Counted from the stretch's first letter, positions 35,934 through 47,870 are shown. The stretch: DNA of 64,000 nt from Liolophura sinensis (GCF_032854445.1 NC_088304.1:16901850-16965849); one strand, 5' to 3'. The notes: generated by a model from the letters alone, not told the origin. Program-made: numbers and translations.

Positions 35934-36430
35934 TTATAGATTAAAAAACAAAACAAAGTGTACGCAAATATCATAAGGGTCTGTGGCGATTTGAACTGAC
36001 TTAAAGTCTCTACACAATTCTTTAAAAAGTATGCTGCTTGTAGACTGGATAGCTGAATAATCCGATATGATGCCCTGGTCTGGGATGTCTTTGATCTTAA
36101 ATAGTTCACTAAAACGTGCAGGTTTTTGCTGAACCAGGGAACCATATCATGACAAGGCCAATGTGTGTTTTGATGTCAGGGAAACCTTTATCTAAACAAC
36201 CTAAACACAATGAGCTAAGGCAGCAATATTCCAACTGACAATACCTGTGTAACTTTGTAGCCATCCTTGGGATCGTAGCGTTGAAAGACTGATGCAAATA
36301 TTGTAGCATGGAGCTCGCGTTCAGTACCTATGGCTACACTTTCATACAGTGAATCTTGCTGCCGCACCCCTTGACTGTTTTCTAAGGTGATCTTATTCAA
36401 ACTGCCCTCAACCATAATGATGACGTACAT
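35934..36430 (-). CDS. Unassigned two-exon gene, 126 residues
   Basis: Exons 36430-36245 and 36128-35934 on the minus strand, joined by a CAG|GTATTG donor and a ccctggttcag acceptor in phase 0. The product reads coding-like throughout, with segments such as LHATIFASVFQRYDPKDGYK in exon 1 and FKIKDIPDQGIISDYSAIQS in exon 2. I recognise no family. The start is the first ATG after in-frame stops; a second ATG five codons on is possible. A TATAAAG lies about 45 bp upstream. The end is uncertain: a GTACAC after YDIC could be a donor leading to exons I did not find, in place of the TAA stop used here. It follows PPP4C on the same strand. Confidence 0.5.
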
Positions 36431-36470
36431 TCAGTTTTATGAAGCTAGATCTGATGTTCATAAACAATGG

Positions 36471-36480
36471 CCTTTATATG
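36471..36480 (-). promoter_or_regulatory. Candidate TATA box
   Basis: CATATAAAGG on the minus strand, about 45 bp before the ATG of the two-exon gene. The context is AT-rich, so chance occurrence is possible. Confidence 0.3.
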
Positions 36481-37851
36481 AAGTATTAAAGCTGAAGGAT
36501 TGGCCCCTGATCATAAGCTCATGTCGCATTCTTACTTCAAAAAGGCTACAAAATAAAAACATTTGCATATCATCATGAAAATTTTGATGGTTGCACTAAT
36601 TATTCTGCTCTGACATGGTCACAAATTCACTGGTGTTTTTCTTTGACAATCCTATCCAGGGAGAAGGTTTCATTAAAACCTCTTCTGTCATAGTAAAAGT
36701 CTGATTGTATATGTTTGTAAATATTAATTACATGCAAGTGCCCATGCAGTTATGAGTCATAGCTGAAATACATCTAAGGCTGTCATCAATGAACTTTACA
36801 TACACAACTTTCTATCGATATCTGAATTTTGTAAAATAAATGTTTAGAATGGGTACAGATATAAATGTACATATAAATACATGGGATAGGAGGGGACCAT
36901 CTATGACCCACAGCTGCTTTAATACACTTAACAAAAAAAAAAATTTGACCTATGAAGTTTTGTTAACCTGGATCTGAGTACTCTTTAATACTGTACACCC
37001 TGTTAATGTTACACTTCAGCAATGACCCCCATCCCCCACAGGTAATTAGAGGACTCAGATATTTAAATATTTACTGGCACTCAATAAAGTTTGAGAAAAA
37101 TCTGAACCATCAAGTTCTTGTCTGCAAATGTTGACACTTGTTTTGATGTCAGATGTCCTGGTCCCTTGTACAGATCTGCATGTAGATGCTGCGAGGCTGG
37201 TGAGGCATAACCCTTGACCTGTATTGATTTGCCCTCCAATTTTTCTTGTGACAGCCAGGCACATGAAGGTCAATGAGGGAATGGCTACAATCGATGTCAA
37301 ACTTCCATGTGGTTTGAACTCTTAGTTGGACTGAAATGTTTGCTGTATGGCACATCTGACTAATAGGCCACACAAGGAAAACTTCCAACGCAGTTTTGTG
37401 TTTTGTCCGATATTCCATTGTGAAGTTTGGCTCCTGCATACCACAGCGGCAGTCTTGTGGATATACAGATTGTTTCCCAGCCTAGAATGAGCATTTTCCT
37501 TTCAACCAGCCAGGAGCGAATTCCTCCAACATGCCACCTGCACTCTTAACTCTCCCAAACTGCGCAGCTGATTCGTTCATACAAACGGCAAAAACCTGGG
37601 GTAAGAAGCTGTTACTTTTTTTAAATATACTGGCTGTGTTGATTACACATATTCCAACGAGACAGTCAGTCCAGAGCACAGGCATTCACACATCTTCAAC
37701 AAAAATCATGTTCAACTAACCAACCCCTTGGTTCGGTTGTCAGTTTGGGCAGGCACAATGTCAGATGAGTGGTTTGCCTTGTCTGCTGGAAACATGGGAC
37801 TTGGCTTAGCAGCTGTTGGTCTCTTATTGTCCATTAATTGGGAATTTCTTA
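36481..37851. other. PPP4C downstream region
   Basis: Between the PPP4C stop (37852) and the TATA-like site. It probably holds the PPP4C 3' UTR and intergenic DNA. No other exon, SINE or array was recognised. Confidence 0.4.
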
Positions 37852-37902
37852 TTACAGAAAGTAATCCGGTTGGGGCTTTTTGGATGGAATTCCTCGAGTT
37901 TC
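37852..37902 (-). CDS. PPP4C: PPP4C exon 8, C-terminal tail
   Basis: Acceptor ttctcttcaccag. Residues 292-307, [16 protein letters not shown], then TAA. Too short to stand out by ORF length; found by the conserved tail, which ends in the Leu that is carboxymethylated in this family. Confidence 0.95.
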   Translation of the reverse strand, partial: ETRGIPSKKPQPDYFL

Positions 37903-40900
37903 CTGGTGAAGAGAAACTGATGTTGAATATTTGTTCATATTTTACATGTTATACATCAAATGCAAGACTACACAAATGACACAATGACTAGACATGTCAA
38001 TCCCTAGGGTCATTTTCTGGTCACCCACACCCTATGGACAATTGAAACATGATTTCCAGATCACTCTGACAGAGGCATAACAACAATGACAGTGAGAGCC
38101 TGAGAATTTTTGAGAGAGGTGAGCAGGAGTCTTATTGCAAAATGGTCACCGGCGTTTTAGACTTTGACCAACAAATACATCAAAGAACTCAACAATAGTC
38201 AAAAAAATTAAATTGGTCTCACCCTGAACTCTTTGCCAGACAACTACAATAGACCATGTTTTACAGATTACAGCCTTTGTTACGATATTTACTTGTTAGT
38301 GCGCAAATACATGATGTTTTTATAAATATTCACTTCATTCTATGTTGCAGGCACTTTGGTCAGTGTCACAACATCAGGAATCGTTTAAAATATACCTAGC
38401 TAACCAGATTTATGCATTCATGGTTTTTAGTATGCTTGGGAAAATGTTAAGTTGGAGCTGCGTTCAACTAAGTGCAGTGTTCCCTTCTTGCCACTAAAAT
38501 TTTGGCAAAAATGCTAAAGGTTATCCACCAGACTACTTTCACTTCCATCCAGCATAAACATCATACCACTGCTGCCTAGTTTGCTTAACCATCGTCACAA
38601 GACATCAATACGGGAGTTTTGAGTTTACGTTCTATAGCTGATCATAACACATATCCTACTGTACCATGTGATCTGTCAGAAAAGATAGGCAACTATTTTT
38701 GATTACATTTACGACACATGGGCACCTTAGGATTTAGAATATATGAACAATGGAGACAGTTGTGCTGCTGAACGTTTGTGAGCTTAAGGAGTTTCTGAAC
38801 AAAAGCAGTGCCGTTTCTGTATCCAGAACATGGTGAGACACGCGATGGTAAATTAATAACAAGAAAAGGTTCCTTAACATTTTTGACAGGTCACATTATT
38901 GCAGCTGGATTGGTCAATGTAAAACTGGCAAATTTTACGGTCTGACCTACAGCTGTGGACCTACAACACATGGTTTTCTTACTTAATTCGCACTAGAGTT
39001 AGACATGTTTGACGAGATGTGTTTGATATCTACTATCACAGATAATGCAACAGTAGCTTATCTAGCAGAACAGCATTCAGCTTAAAATGTATATCTACAT
39101 TCTACATTAGGAAATTTCCCTTACCTGAGGAGCAGCCTCAAATATAGTGAAGTCCCTCTGTAAATGTTCATCCAGTTCTAATATAGCGGCTACATTTCCA
39201 CATCTGACAACAACAACATACGGGATATGAGCCGATTTTGAAGGTTTAGCGTCAAGATTTATTATTTACTCATAATTAGATACCCCTGTACATAGTCATA
39301 TGACAACATTAAAACAAAAATGAAAAAAAAAAGAGAGATTCGCAATTTAGTTCAGTATTAGAAAATTCTTCCCCATGTGGTTGTAACAACAGGTCAGTGA
39401 AGAAAAATGGAGTCAGTTTCTTCAAGATTCCACAAGATTTGGCACTCAAAAAGGCATGGTTTCACCATAATATCACATTGTATATAGCTCAAAATACTCT
39501 GCACTATGTGTTTCTGATCCATTACTCATTACAGCCATTGAATAACTCCAAAATATACACATCAATGTACAAAAAAAATCAGAAGAATTCAATTAAGAAG
39601 GCAATAAGCGCTGGAATTTGCACAAATAAGTTCTGAAAGTTTCTATTGGGCCCCTATACTGGATATATTGTAAGTGTGTTTCCCTGTATTGGTAACTGTA
39701 CCTGTAGCAGTAGTTGGGAGCAGACCACACAGTGAGCACAGTTTCACTGAAGTGCCATTTGTATCCCTCCATCACCAGCTGGTGAGCACGACAAATTAGG
39801 TCTATATCATTAGCTGCGTTGAACGTGGCCACAACATCACTGCCAAAAAGATACCCCGCTCCTCGAGGACTCACGCCCCAACCATGCATGTCTGAAAACA
39901 AGAATAACAACTTTATTCATTGAATATAAGAGTTCATAACACTGAGCGCTCTGCCTCAGACTACATCCATGCCAGAAAAAGCCCAGGCATTGGCTACCTC
40001 CTTTCAGTTCACATACTGTCTTAATTAAGCCAATGAGGCACAACTGTCAATCTCACCGATATCAGTGGTCACATTAAAGACAATTAATGAAAATTTGTGT
40101 CGGTCAACACTCCTTAAACCACTGACTGAATGTAACAATACATCTCACATTGGGCTGTCATGGGGGACACACACACAGCTGTTATTATGACAACAGAACC
40201 ATGTAATCCACTAACCTTCAGGGTCTGACAACAGCAGATCTCACACTGGGCTGTCATGGGGGACACACACAGTTGTTATTATGACAACAGAACCATGTAA
40301 TCCACTAACCTTCAGGGTCTGACAACAGCAGATCTCACACTGGGCTGCCATGGGGGACACATACACAGTTGTTATTATGACAACAGAACCATGTAATCCA
40401 CTAACCTTCAGGATCTGACAACAGCAGATCTCACACTGGGCTGTCATGGGAGACACACACAGTGGTTATTATGACAACAGAACCATGTAATCCACTAACC
40501 TTCAGTCCACTAACCTTCAGGGTCTGACAACAGCAGATCTCACACTGGGCTGTCATGGGGGACACACACAGTTGTTATTATGACAACAGAACCATGTAAT
40601 CCACTAACCTTCAGGGTCTGACCACAGCAGATCTCACACTGGGCTGCCATGGGGGACACATACACAGTTGTTATTATGACAACAGAACCATGTAATCCAC
40701 TAACCTTCAGGATCTGACAACAGCAGATCTCACACTGGGCTGTCATGGGAGACACACACAGTTGTTATTATGACAACAGAACCATGTAATCCACTAACCT
40801 TCAGGGTCTGACAACAGCAGATCTCACACTGGGCTGTCATGGGAGACACACACAGTGGTTATTATGACAACAGAACCATGTAATCCACTAACCTTCAGGG

Positions 40901-43900
40901 TCTGACAACAGCAGATCTCACACTGGGCTGTCATGGGAGACACACACAGTGGTTATTATGACAACAGAACCATGTAATCCACTAACCTTCAGGGTCTGAC
41001 AACAGCAGATCTCACACTGGGCTGTCATGGGAGACACACACAATGGTTATTATGACAACAGAACCATGTAATCCACTAACCTTCAGGGTCTGACAACAGC
41101 TGATCTCACACTGGGCTGTCATGGAGGACACACACAGTGGTTATTATGACAACAGAACCATGTAATCCACTAACCTTCAGGGTCTGACAACAGCAGATCT
41201 CACACTGGGCTGTCATGGGGGACACACACAGTTGTTATTATGACAACAGAACCATGTAATCCACTAACCTTCAGGGTCTGACCACAGCAGATCTCACACT
41301 GGGCTGCCATGGGGGACACATACACAGTTGTTATTATGACAACAAAACCATGTAATCCACTAACCTTCAGGATCTGACAACAGCAGATCTCACACTGGGC
41401 TGTCATGGGAGACACACACAGTGGTTATTATGACAACAGAACCATGTAATCCACTAACCTTCAGGGTCTGACAACAGCAGATCTCACACTGGGCTGTCAT
41501 GGGGGACACACACAGTTGTTATTATGACAACAGAACCATGTAATCCACTAACCTTCAGGGTCTGACAACAGCAGATCTCACACTGGGCTGCCATGGGGGA
41601 CACATACACAGTTGTTATTATGACAACAGAACCATGTAATCCACTAACCTTCAGGATCTGACAACAGCAGATCTCACACTGGGCTGTCATGGGAGACACA
41701 CACAGTTGTTATTATGACAACAGAACCATGTAATCCACTAACCTTCAGGGTCTGACAACAGCAGATCTCACACTGGGCTGTCATGGGAGACACACACGGT
41801 TGTTATTATGACAACAGAACCATGTAATCCACTAACCTTCAGGGTCTGACAACAGCAGATCTCACACTAGGCTGTCATGAGGGACACACACACGGTTGTT
41901 ATTATGACAACAGAACCATGTAATCCACTAACCTTCAGGGTCTGACCACAGCAGATCTCACACTGGGCTGTCATGAGGGACACACACACGGTTGTTATTA
42001 TGACAACAGAACCATGTAATCCACTAACCTTCAGGGTCTGACCACAGCAGATCTCACACTGGGCTGTCATGAGGGACACACACACGGTTGTTATTATGAC
42101 AACAGAACCATGTAATCCACTAACCTTCAGGGTCTGACCACAGCAGATCTCACACTGGGCTGTCATGAGGGACCCACACACAGTTGTTATAATGCGAATG
42201 GAACAATGTAATCCACTAACCTTCAGGATCTGACCACAGCAGATCACACATTGGGTTGTCATGAGGGACACACACACAGTTGTTATAATGCGAATGGAAC
42301 AATGTAATCCACTAACCTTCAGGGTCTGACCACAGCAGATCTCACACTGGGCTGTCATGAGGGACACACACACAGTTGTTATAATGCGAATGGAACAATG
42401 TAATCCAATAACCTTCAGGGTCTGACCACAGCAGATCACACATTGGGTTGTCATGGGGGACACACACACAGTTGTTACTATGACAACAGAACCATGTAAT
42501 CCACTAACCTTCAGGGTCTGACAACAGCAGATCTCACACTGGGCTGTCATGGGAGACACACACAGTGGTTATTATGACAACAGAACCATGTAATCCACTA
42601 ACCTTCAGGATCTGACAACAGCAGATCTCACACTGGGCTGTCATGGGAGACACACACACAGTTGTTATTATGACAACAGAACCATGTAATCCACTAACCT
42701 TCAGGGTCTGACAACAGCTGATCTCACACTGGGCTGTCATGGGGGACACACACGGTTGTTATTATGACAACAGAACCATGTAATCCACTAACCTTCAGGG
42801 TCTGACCCCAGCAGATCACACATTGGGTTGTCATGAGGGACCCACACACAGTTGTTATAATGCGAATGGAACAATGTAATCCACTAACCTTCAAGATCTG
42901 ACCACAGCAGATCTCACACTGGGCTGTCATGAGGGACCCACACACAGTTGTTATAATGCGAATGGAACAATGTAATCCACTAACCTTCAGGGTCTGACCA
43001 CAGCAGATCACACATTGGGTTGTCATGAGGGACCCACACACAGTTGTTATAATGCGAATGGAACAATGTAATCCACTAACCTTCAGGGTCTGACCACAGC
43101 AGATCACACATTGGTCCATCATGAGGGACCTCCTGTTTTCTGTCAATAGCTCGTATCTGATCTAGGTTTTGTATTGATGGAGACAATCCACCATGAACAC
43201 AAAAAATCTGAAGATGAAAAAAGGGTTACTCATGTTTCAGGCTGTACAGTCTCTCATTCATATAATGATGTTAGTAACAAATGTATGAAAGGGAATTGAA
43301 GAATTAAAAGCTGAATCTGTCAGGATAGTCAAGTATTAAAAAAGAACACAAAACAAGTTCACTTCTTTGATACATGTACAGGTTCGCTAACACAAAGTGT
43401 ATAGTTTTAAGTAAAAAGAGGAAAGATATTCCAAACAATTAGAAGAAAATATCCATTTTTGAGGCATAATTTATGTCCTTGACAGTCTCTCCATTTTATG
43501 CATACATTTATTTCTTGTTTATGGTTGGAATTATTTGGAAGTGACATCATCAATGAGCATACTGGTAACTCAGGACCAGCTTAGGCCCCCAATCTGGGCA
43601 ATTTCACCCAACTAAGCAGGAAAATTGTAGTTAAGGCCATTGTTATGCCCCAAAAAGGGGTAATTCTCTATGCTAAGCCACATCATATATTCTGTATTAA
43701 AGGATTAGTGTCCAGATTTATCTACTGGTCCTATCTATCTGAAAACTTCAAACCTCATCTAGAACTAACTTCATGGTCCTTCCAGGACCTGTTTTACAAT
43801 GGTATGCAGAACAACCAACCATTTCATGGTGAAACTCCATGTTTGTGGTCACTCTTGTAGCTTTTTTAACACTGAACTAAATGGCGAAGCCCTGAAAGCT

Positions 43901-46900
43901 TGTAAAGGTTGGACTTGTGGGACGTAATTCAGCAGGGACTACCCACTCTTAACAGAATAAATGCATGAATCCAGCCTTATTATCTAGTGATTTCAAGTGC
44001 CATAATACACATATTAATGTACCCTTTTTCCAATATTTCTTTGTCACTCAATTTAATAATATATAGAGGTGTGTCTAATTACCGCTAAATAATAAATCTG
44101 GACACTAGCACTTTCACAAATAAAAACAAAGCGTATGACGTATCCTTTGATGTGACAAAACAATTGTTTGTTCAACTTAGGACACTTAGAACAGTTGATC
44201 TACTTCCCCATACCTTCCCGTCAATTATAGCTGAAAGACTGAGGTAATCAAATATTTCTGTGCAGCATCTCCAGACTGTGATAGAGCCATACTTGCGTAG
44301 ACATTCATCATAAAAGCCATACACCTGTGTAATCTGTCTGCTCTCGTGATTGCCACGGATCAGCGTTATTCTGTCGGGATAACGCACCTGTACAAAAAAA
44401 AACACCATCTTGTAAGTACACATCTATCTGAGTCTCCATGAATTGTCTTCTCTCGTGATTCCTACAGACCAGATTTATTTTGTCAGAATAAAAACCCTGT
44501 ACAGGAAATACACACTTAATTTTGTAAGTACACATCTCTTAGGCTCCATAATTTGTCTGGTCTAATGATTCCTATAAACAAGAGTTGAGATAAGTTAAGA
44601 GCCTGTACGATTCAAGATAAAGGAGGAGCTGGATAATTATTTATTTCATTGCTGTTTTATGCCATACACAAGACTATTATGAAGGCTGGATATGTTTTTC
44701 TTCATGTTTTCGGAGGCAAGAGCTTTGTAATTTAAGCATCTTTTAAGTAAAAAAATCATAAAAGCTAGTGCACTGCAGATAAAGACAAATTCCCGATGTA
44801 TGTCAGAAAAGCCTATAAACCTTGTCAATGTTTCACCACATATTGTCAACGTTAAACTGTCTTCATTCATCTAGCCTATACATATAAAAGCTCTCAATGA
44901 CATTTTTCTTGTTATAAATCTTAACTACACAAAAACTTAACCAAAGGGAAGGTAAAAAAAAAAAATGCTGATGTCTAGCCCCTTAAAGGGATGGATATAT
45001 ATGGAAACAACATTGGCATGATAAATGATCAAAGTAACAAATGCAATAAGCTGATCACATTTCATGATGGTCTGAAGCCAAGATACGGCATGTGAGCATT
45101 TACTTATGAAATCAAGGAGCAATATTTCACGTACACTCTACAAGATAAATGGTTAGCAAATGACCATCAAGAATGTGTTACTTACAGAGTAGAACATGTG
45201 TGCTGAGAGATACATCCATAGAAAATCTTACCTTTAATGCTAATAATAATAAAAATGTTTCTACGCTGTAAAATCCTCTATCCACAAAATCGCCCATAAA
45301 TAAGTAGTTTGTGTCCGGTACATCTCCTCCCACTTTAAACAGCTCCTTCAGGTCATAAAACTGGCCATGAATATCACCACACACCTGGCAGGTAAAAACA
45401 AAACATTGAACCGCCTTATTGACTGAGCACCACTTGAGAGCATCATAGAATGACTTCATTTAAATTATATTGGAAGGTTGGTGACAGATATTTATCAGTG
45501 AAATCCATCTGTAACTGACATTCATGTGTACAATTATTTGTTGCATAACAAGCGCTCAGAATAGGCACCTGTTCACAAGATAATACTGTGGCATGACTTC
45601 CATGTTACCCGAACAATCGTTGGCCGTTTCAAGGCCTGCAATGTACAATGTAGTATTTGTACTAGTTGTTAGGACGATGGATCGAGACAGTGTTTGAAAT
45701 TTACAGGTTTGTAATTGTCATCGCCGGACTTGATACTTTCTTTGCATAAATTCATGGATATATTTAAAGATGGCTAGCTGGGAGATCTGCACACCTCGGT
45801 GTGAGTGGCTTGACCTCACATGGCATAGATCAGGGACCACAGCTGCCATGCAGGGTCATGAAATCTAGACAGGCGAAACTTTACATCATTTACCGTATTC
45901 CCATTTACCATTCATATTTGTTATGACATACATTGGCTTGAGGCAAATCCAACAAGTTGAACATGATTCAAACAAAACAGATAACACACAAGCAGTGGCT
46001 CGCTTTTTTCTTTCTTTATACATTACAACACTAGGTTTGCTAAAAGAAATTAAAAACCGAAGTGGAACTGGACACCCCCAGGCTCCATACATGTATGTAC
46101 ACTATGCAAGTATTTTGTGCTTGTGAAAATGTGTGAAGAGCACATGGCATAGAATGGCCTATGCTAGCCTCCAATGCATCACCCGACTTACTGTGACAGG
46201 CGAGTCCACCCTCTGTACATTGCTCTCCTCAATCAAAATCTCTCTGGCTTTGGCGCATAAGGCCTTCACCTCGCTCTCTTTGATAATTTCGCATCTCCGA
46301 AGTTGTTCTATTTGCCTGTAATACATACAGTACACATTCATTTCATACCACATTCTGATGCCTTTAGTTCTCTGTACAAAATATTAAACTGTTTATAGAT
46401 TCATAACTTGAGAGGTGAAAATATATTAGAATGTCACCACAGTCCACAATAACAACAGACGTTCAGGAAAGGCAGGAATAGTTTTCAAACTAACTAGTTT
46501 GTTACCAGAAACTTTTGGTGTATATTCACAGTTTCACAATACGAATTGGTTACTAGTAATTGATTCTGAATCTCTAATTTCTCAATCATAGCCTAAACTT
46601 ACAATGGACATGCACTTGAACGAGGAATCAGCCACGACAGTCAGAAGTTGATCAGAAATTACTCTTTGGTCGGCTATGTTGTTAATATTGAGTATCGCCC
46701 TCAAATTAACGCGAAGTACAAATACTTGCCTTAGGTAGACTGTCAGTTAGTACTTTTCAACTCTGTTTGAAAGATGTTCAATTTAACTGCATCAAAAAGA
46801 TGTTACAAGAATATTTTCACGTGTTTGTTGTTAGCTACTGAATCAATATGGTGCAAAACTCTTTGAAAATGAAGGCAAGAAAAGATATTGACAAGTACAT

Positions 46901-47127
46901 TGTCCATTTGCACGTGTCACTTTTAACTAGGAGTGAAATCTGGCCAACGACCGTGATTCTAACTTCAAAATTTTATAATTCATTTAAACAAGCAGTGCAA
47001 CTTATTTTCACAATCAACTGCAAAGTCTACTGTACATTCTACACTTGATTGTATCTATGAGCTCTTAGAGTAACCAGCACCAGGGCTGTTTATGCTCTCA
47101 CCTGTCCAAATCACTTATGTCACTCAT
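37852..47127 (-). CDS. PPP4C: Protein phosphatase 4 catalytic subunit
   Basis: Eight exons on the minus strand: 47127-47102, 46315-46192, 45384-45232, 44387-44214, 43207-43081, 39891-39702, 39203-39125 and 37902-37852. All are GT-AG and in phase, giving exactly 307 residues, the usual PP4c length. Metal-site motifs are present: GDIHG (Asp54, His56), GDFVDRG (Asp82), RGNHE (Asn114, His115), His164 in VHGG and His238 in CRAH. The N-terminus [18 protein letters not shown] and the methylatable C-terminus PDYFL are those of PP4c rather than PP2A or PP6. It is a Ser/Thr phosphatase acting with R2/R3 regulatory subunits in DNA repair, centrosome and cell-cycle control. Intron 5 carries a minisatellite of the exon 5 boundary; intron 4 a TTAA element. 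Confidence 0.97.
39125..39203 (-). CDS. PPP4C: PPP4C exon 7
   Basis: Acceptor ttgttgtcag. Residues 265-291, (R)[15 protein letters not shown] to EAAPQ. Donor GTAAGG. Confidence 0.95.
39203..39701 (-). other. PPP4C intron 6
   Basis: On the opposite strand (39400-39480) a short stretch reads [19 protein letters not shown], loosely like the start of a THAP domain but lacking its zinc ligands. Probably chance or an old transposon scrap. Confidence 0.3.
39702..39891 (-). CDS. PPP4C: PPP4C exon 6
   Basis: Acceptor tgttttcag. Residues 202-264 plus part of 265: [19 protein letters not shown] to SAPNYCY(R). Donor GTACAG. Confidence 0.96.
40136..43080 (-). repeat. Minisatellite of the PPP4C exon 5 donor, ~94 bp
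   Basis: About 31 copies of a 94-96 bp unit that abut exon 5. On the minus strand each holds ~47 bp like the exon 5 end (gtccctcatgac, then gatctgctgtggtcagaccc and tgaag), the donor gttagtgg, and ~40 bp of intron (attacatggttctgttgtca and following). Two subfamilies exist: one with ttgttccattcgcattataa (next to exon 5 and again at about 42180-42420) and one with ttctgttgtcataataacaa. The units nearest the exon keep the PP4 frame ([16 protein letters not shown]); most others have a TGA. Confidence 0.95.
43081..43207 (-). CDS. PPP4C: PPP4C exon 5, seed of the adjacent array
   Basis: Residues 160-201, [20 protein letters not shown] to DLLWSDPE, plus one base. The donor is GTTAGT. Its last ~47 nt are copied in each unit of the intron 5 minisatellite. 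Reading past the donor gives a stop at once (GGT TAG). Confidence 0.97.
43701..44112 (+). mobile_element. TTAA element, copy 3, in PPP4C intron 4
   Basis: Left end aggattagtgtccagattta with TTAA before it; right end aaatctggacactagcact followed by TTCA, a decayed target site. It is shorter than the other copies because the ORF-bearing part is deleted. The block resembling tgttttacaatggtatgcag is shared. Confidence 0.78.
44214..44387 (-). CDS. PPP4C: PPP4C exon 4, RGNHE
   Basis: Residues 102-159, [18 protein letters not shown] to SAIIDGK. Residue 142 is Cys (WRCCTEIF), where human PP4c has Tyr. Donor GTATGG. Confidence 0.97.
45232..45384 (-). CDS. PPP4C: PPP4C exon 3, metal-binding motifs
   Basis: Residues 51-101, [16 protein letters not shown] to LLLLALK, with GDIHG and GDFVDRG. 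Donor GTAAGA. Confidence 0.97.
46192..46315 (-). CDS. PPP4C: PPP4C exon 2
   Basis: Acceptor tattacag, donor GTAAGT. Residues Q10-T50: [19 protein letters not shown] to QRVDSPVT. Confidence 0.96.
47102..47127 (-). CDS. PPP4C: PPP4C exon 1
   Basis: A 26-nt coding start, MSDISDLD plus two bases of an Arg codon, with a GTGAGA donor. Confidence 0.93.
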
Positions 47128-47711
47128 GGTAAATAACGTATTCTGAAAATACAGAAAACAATAAGATCAGTTCAAAAAAGAAAGTAGAGCAAAAAAAACC
47201 CGAAGTAAATACATAATGATGTATTGGCCTTCCAGCACAATGCTGGTTCACAGAGACTTCAAATTTCCAGGCTTTTTCGAGTTCAAAACTCACATTTTCC
47301 AGGCTCAATGGATTACATATTCTCTATACTAAGTCACTGATACCAGCTGATACAAAATTAAAGCAATCTAAACATGCTGGAAAATTTCTCCAAGCGAGTG
47401 TCAGCATTATATTATAAATACTAAGGTGGGGTCAGTTCTGTGGCCTCAATTTCCAGTCATTCCCATGCCACACTACAAAGATGCCACACTGACTGCTCTA
47501 ATTCTGCAGCCTTTTTGCATATGAAAGAGCAACCTTCGGTACAATTCAGCCCCATTTTTATCTGTTTTTTTTTCTTTTTTTTTTTTTTTCTTTTAAAGAC
47601 AAAAGTACAATTGTTGGATTTGCCAGTTTCAGGGCTTCACACAAAGTATAATCTTATCAGTGAACATATGAAGATAATAAAAATTATCTCCAAATTCACA
47701 GTATAACTAGC

Positions 47712-47870
47712 CTCACACAGTCCATCAGCAACCTGCAAATGGTATTGAGTCTTCCCCCAGGCTATGATCATGTTGATTGGTTACCTTCCCACCATAAAGT
47801 GGGCTGCCATCATAGGAGTGTAACGCTCTTGAGTGTGGTATAAAACACCAATGAAATAAAATACTAGACT
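47712..47870 (+). mobile_element. SINE, main family, decayed
   Basis: Lacks the head. Starts tcagcaacctgcaaatgg, keeps ccttcccaccataaagtggg and the tail aaacaccaatgaaataaaa. It lies upstream of the PPP4C ATG, probably in an intron of the 5' UTR. Confidence 0.75.

Noticed and set aside
35654..36145. A 163-codon minus-strand frame
   Set aside because: It overlaps exon 2 of the two-exon gene in another frame and reads unlike a protein; the spliced frame is better supported.
39397..39636. Possible THAP-domain gene on the plus strand within PPP4C intron 6
   Set aside because: Only about 20 residues resemble a THAP N-terminus and the zinc-binding Cys and His are absent.
41867..42559. A 230-codon minus-strand frame, the second longest in the window
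   Set aside because: It lies wholly in the PPP4C intron 5 minisatellite, in a frame shifted from that of exon 5. Its length reflects units whose size happens to be divisible by three.
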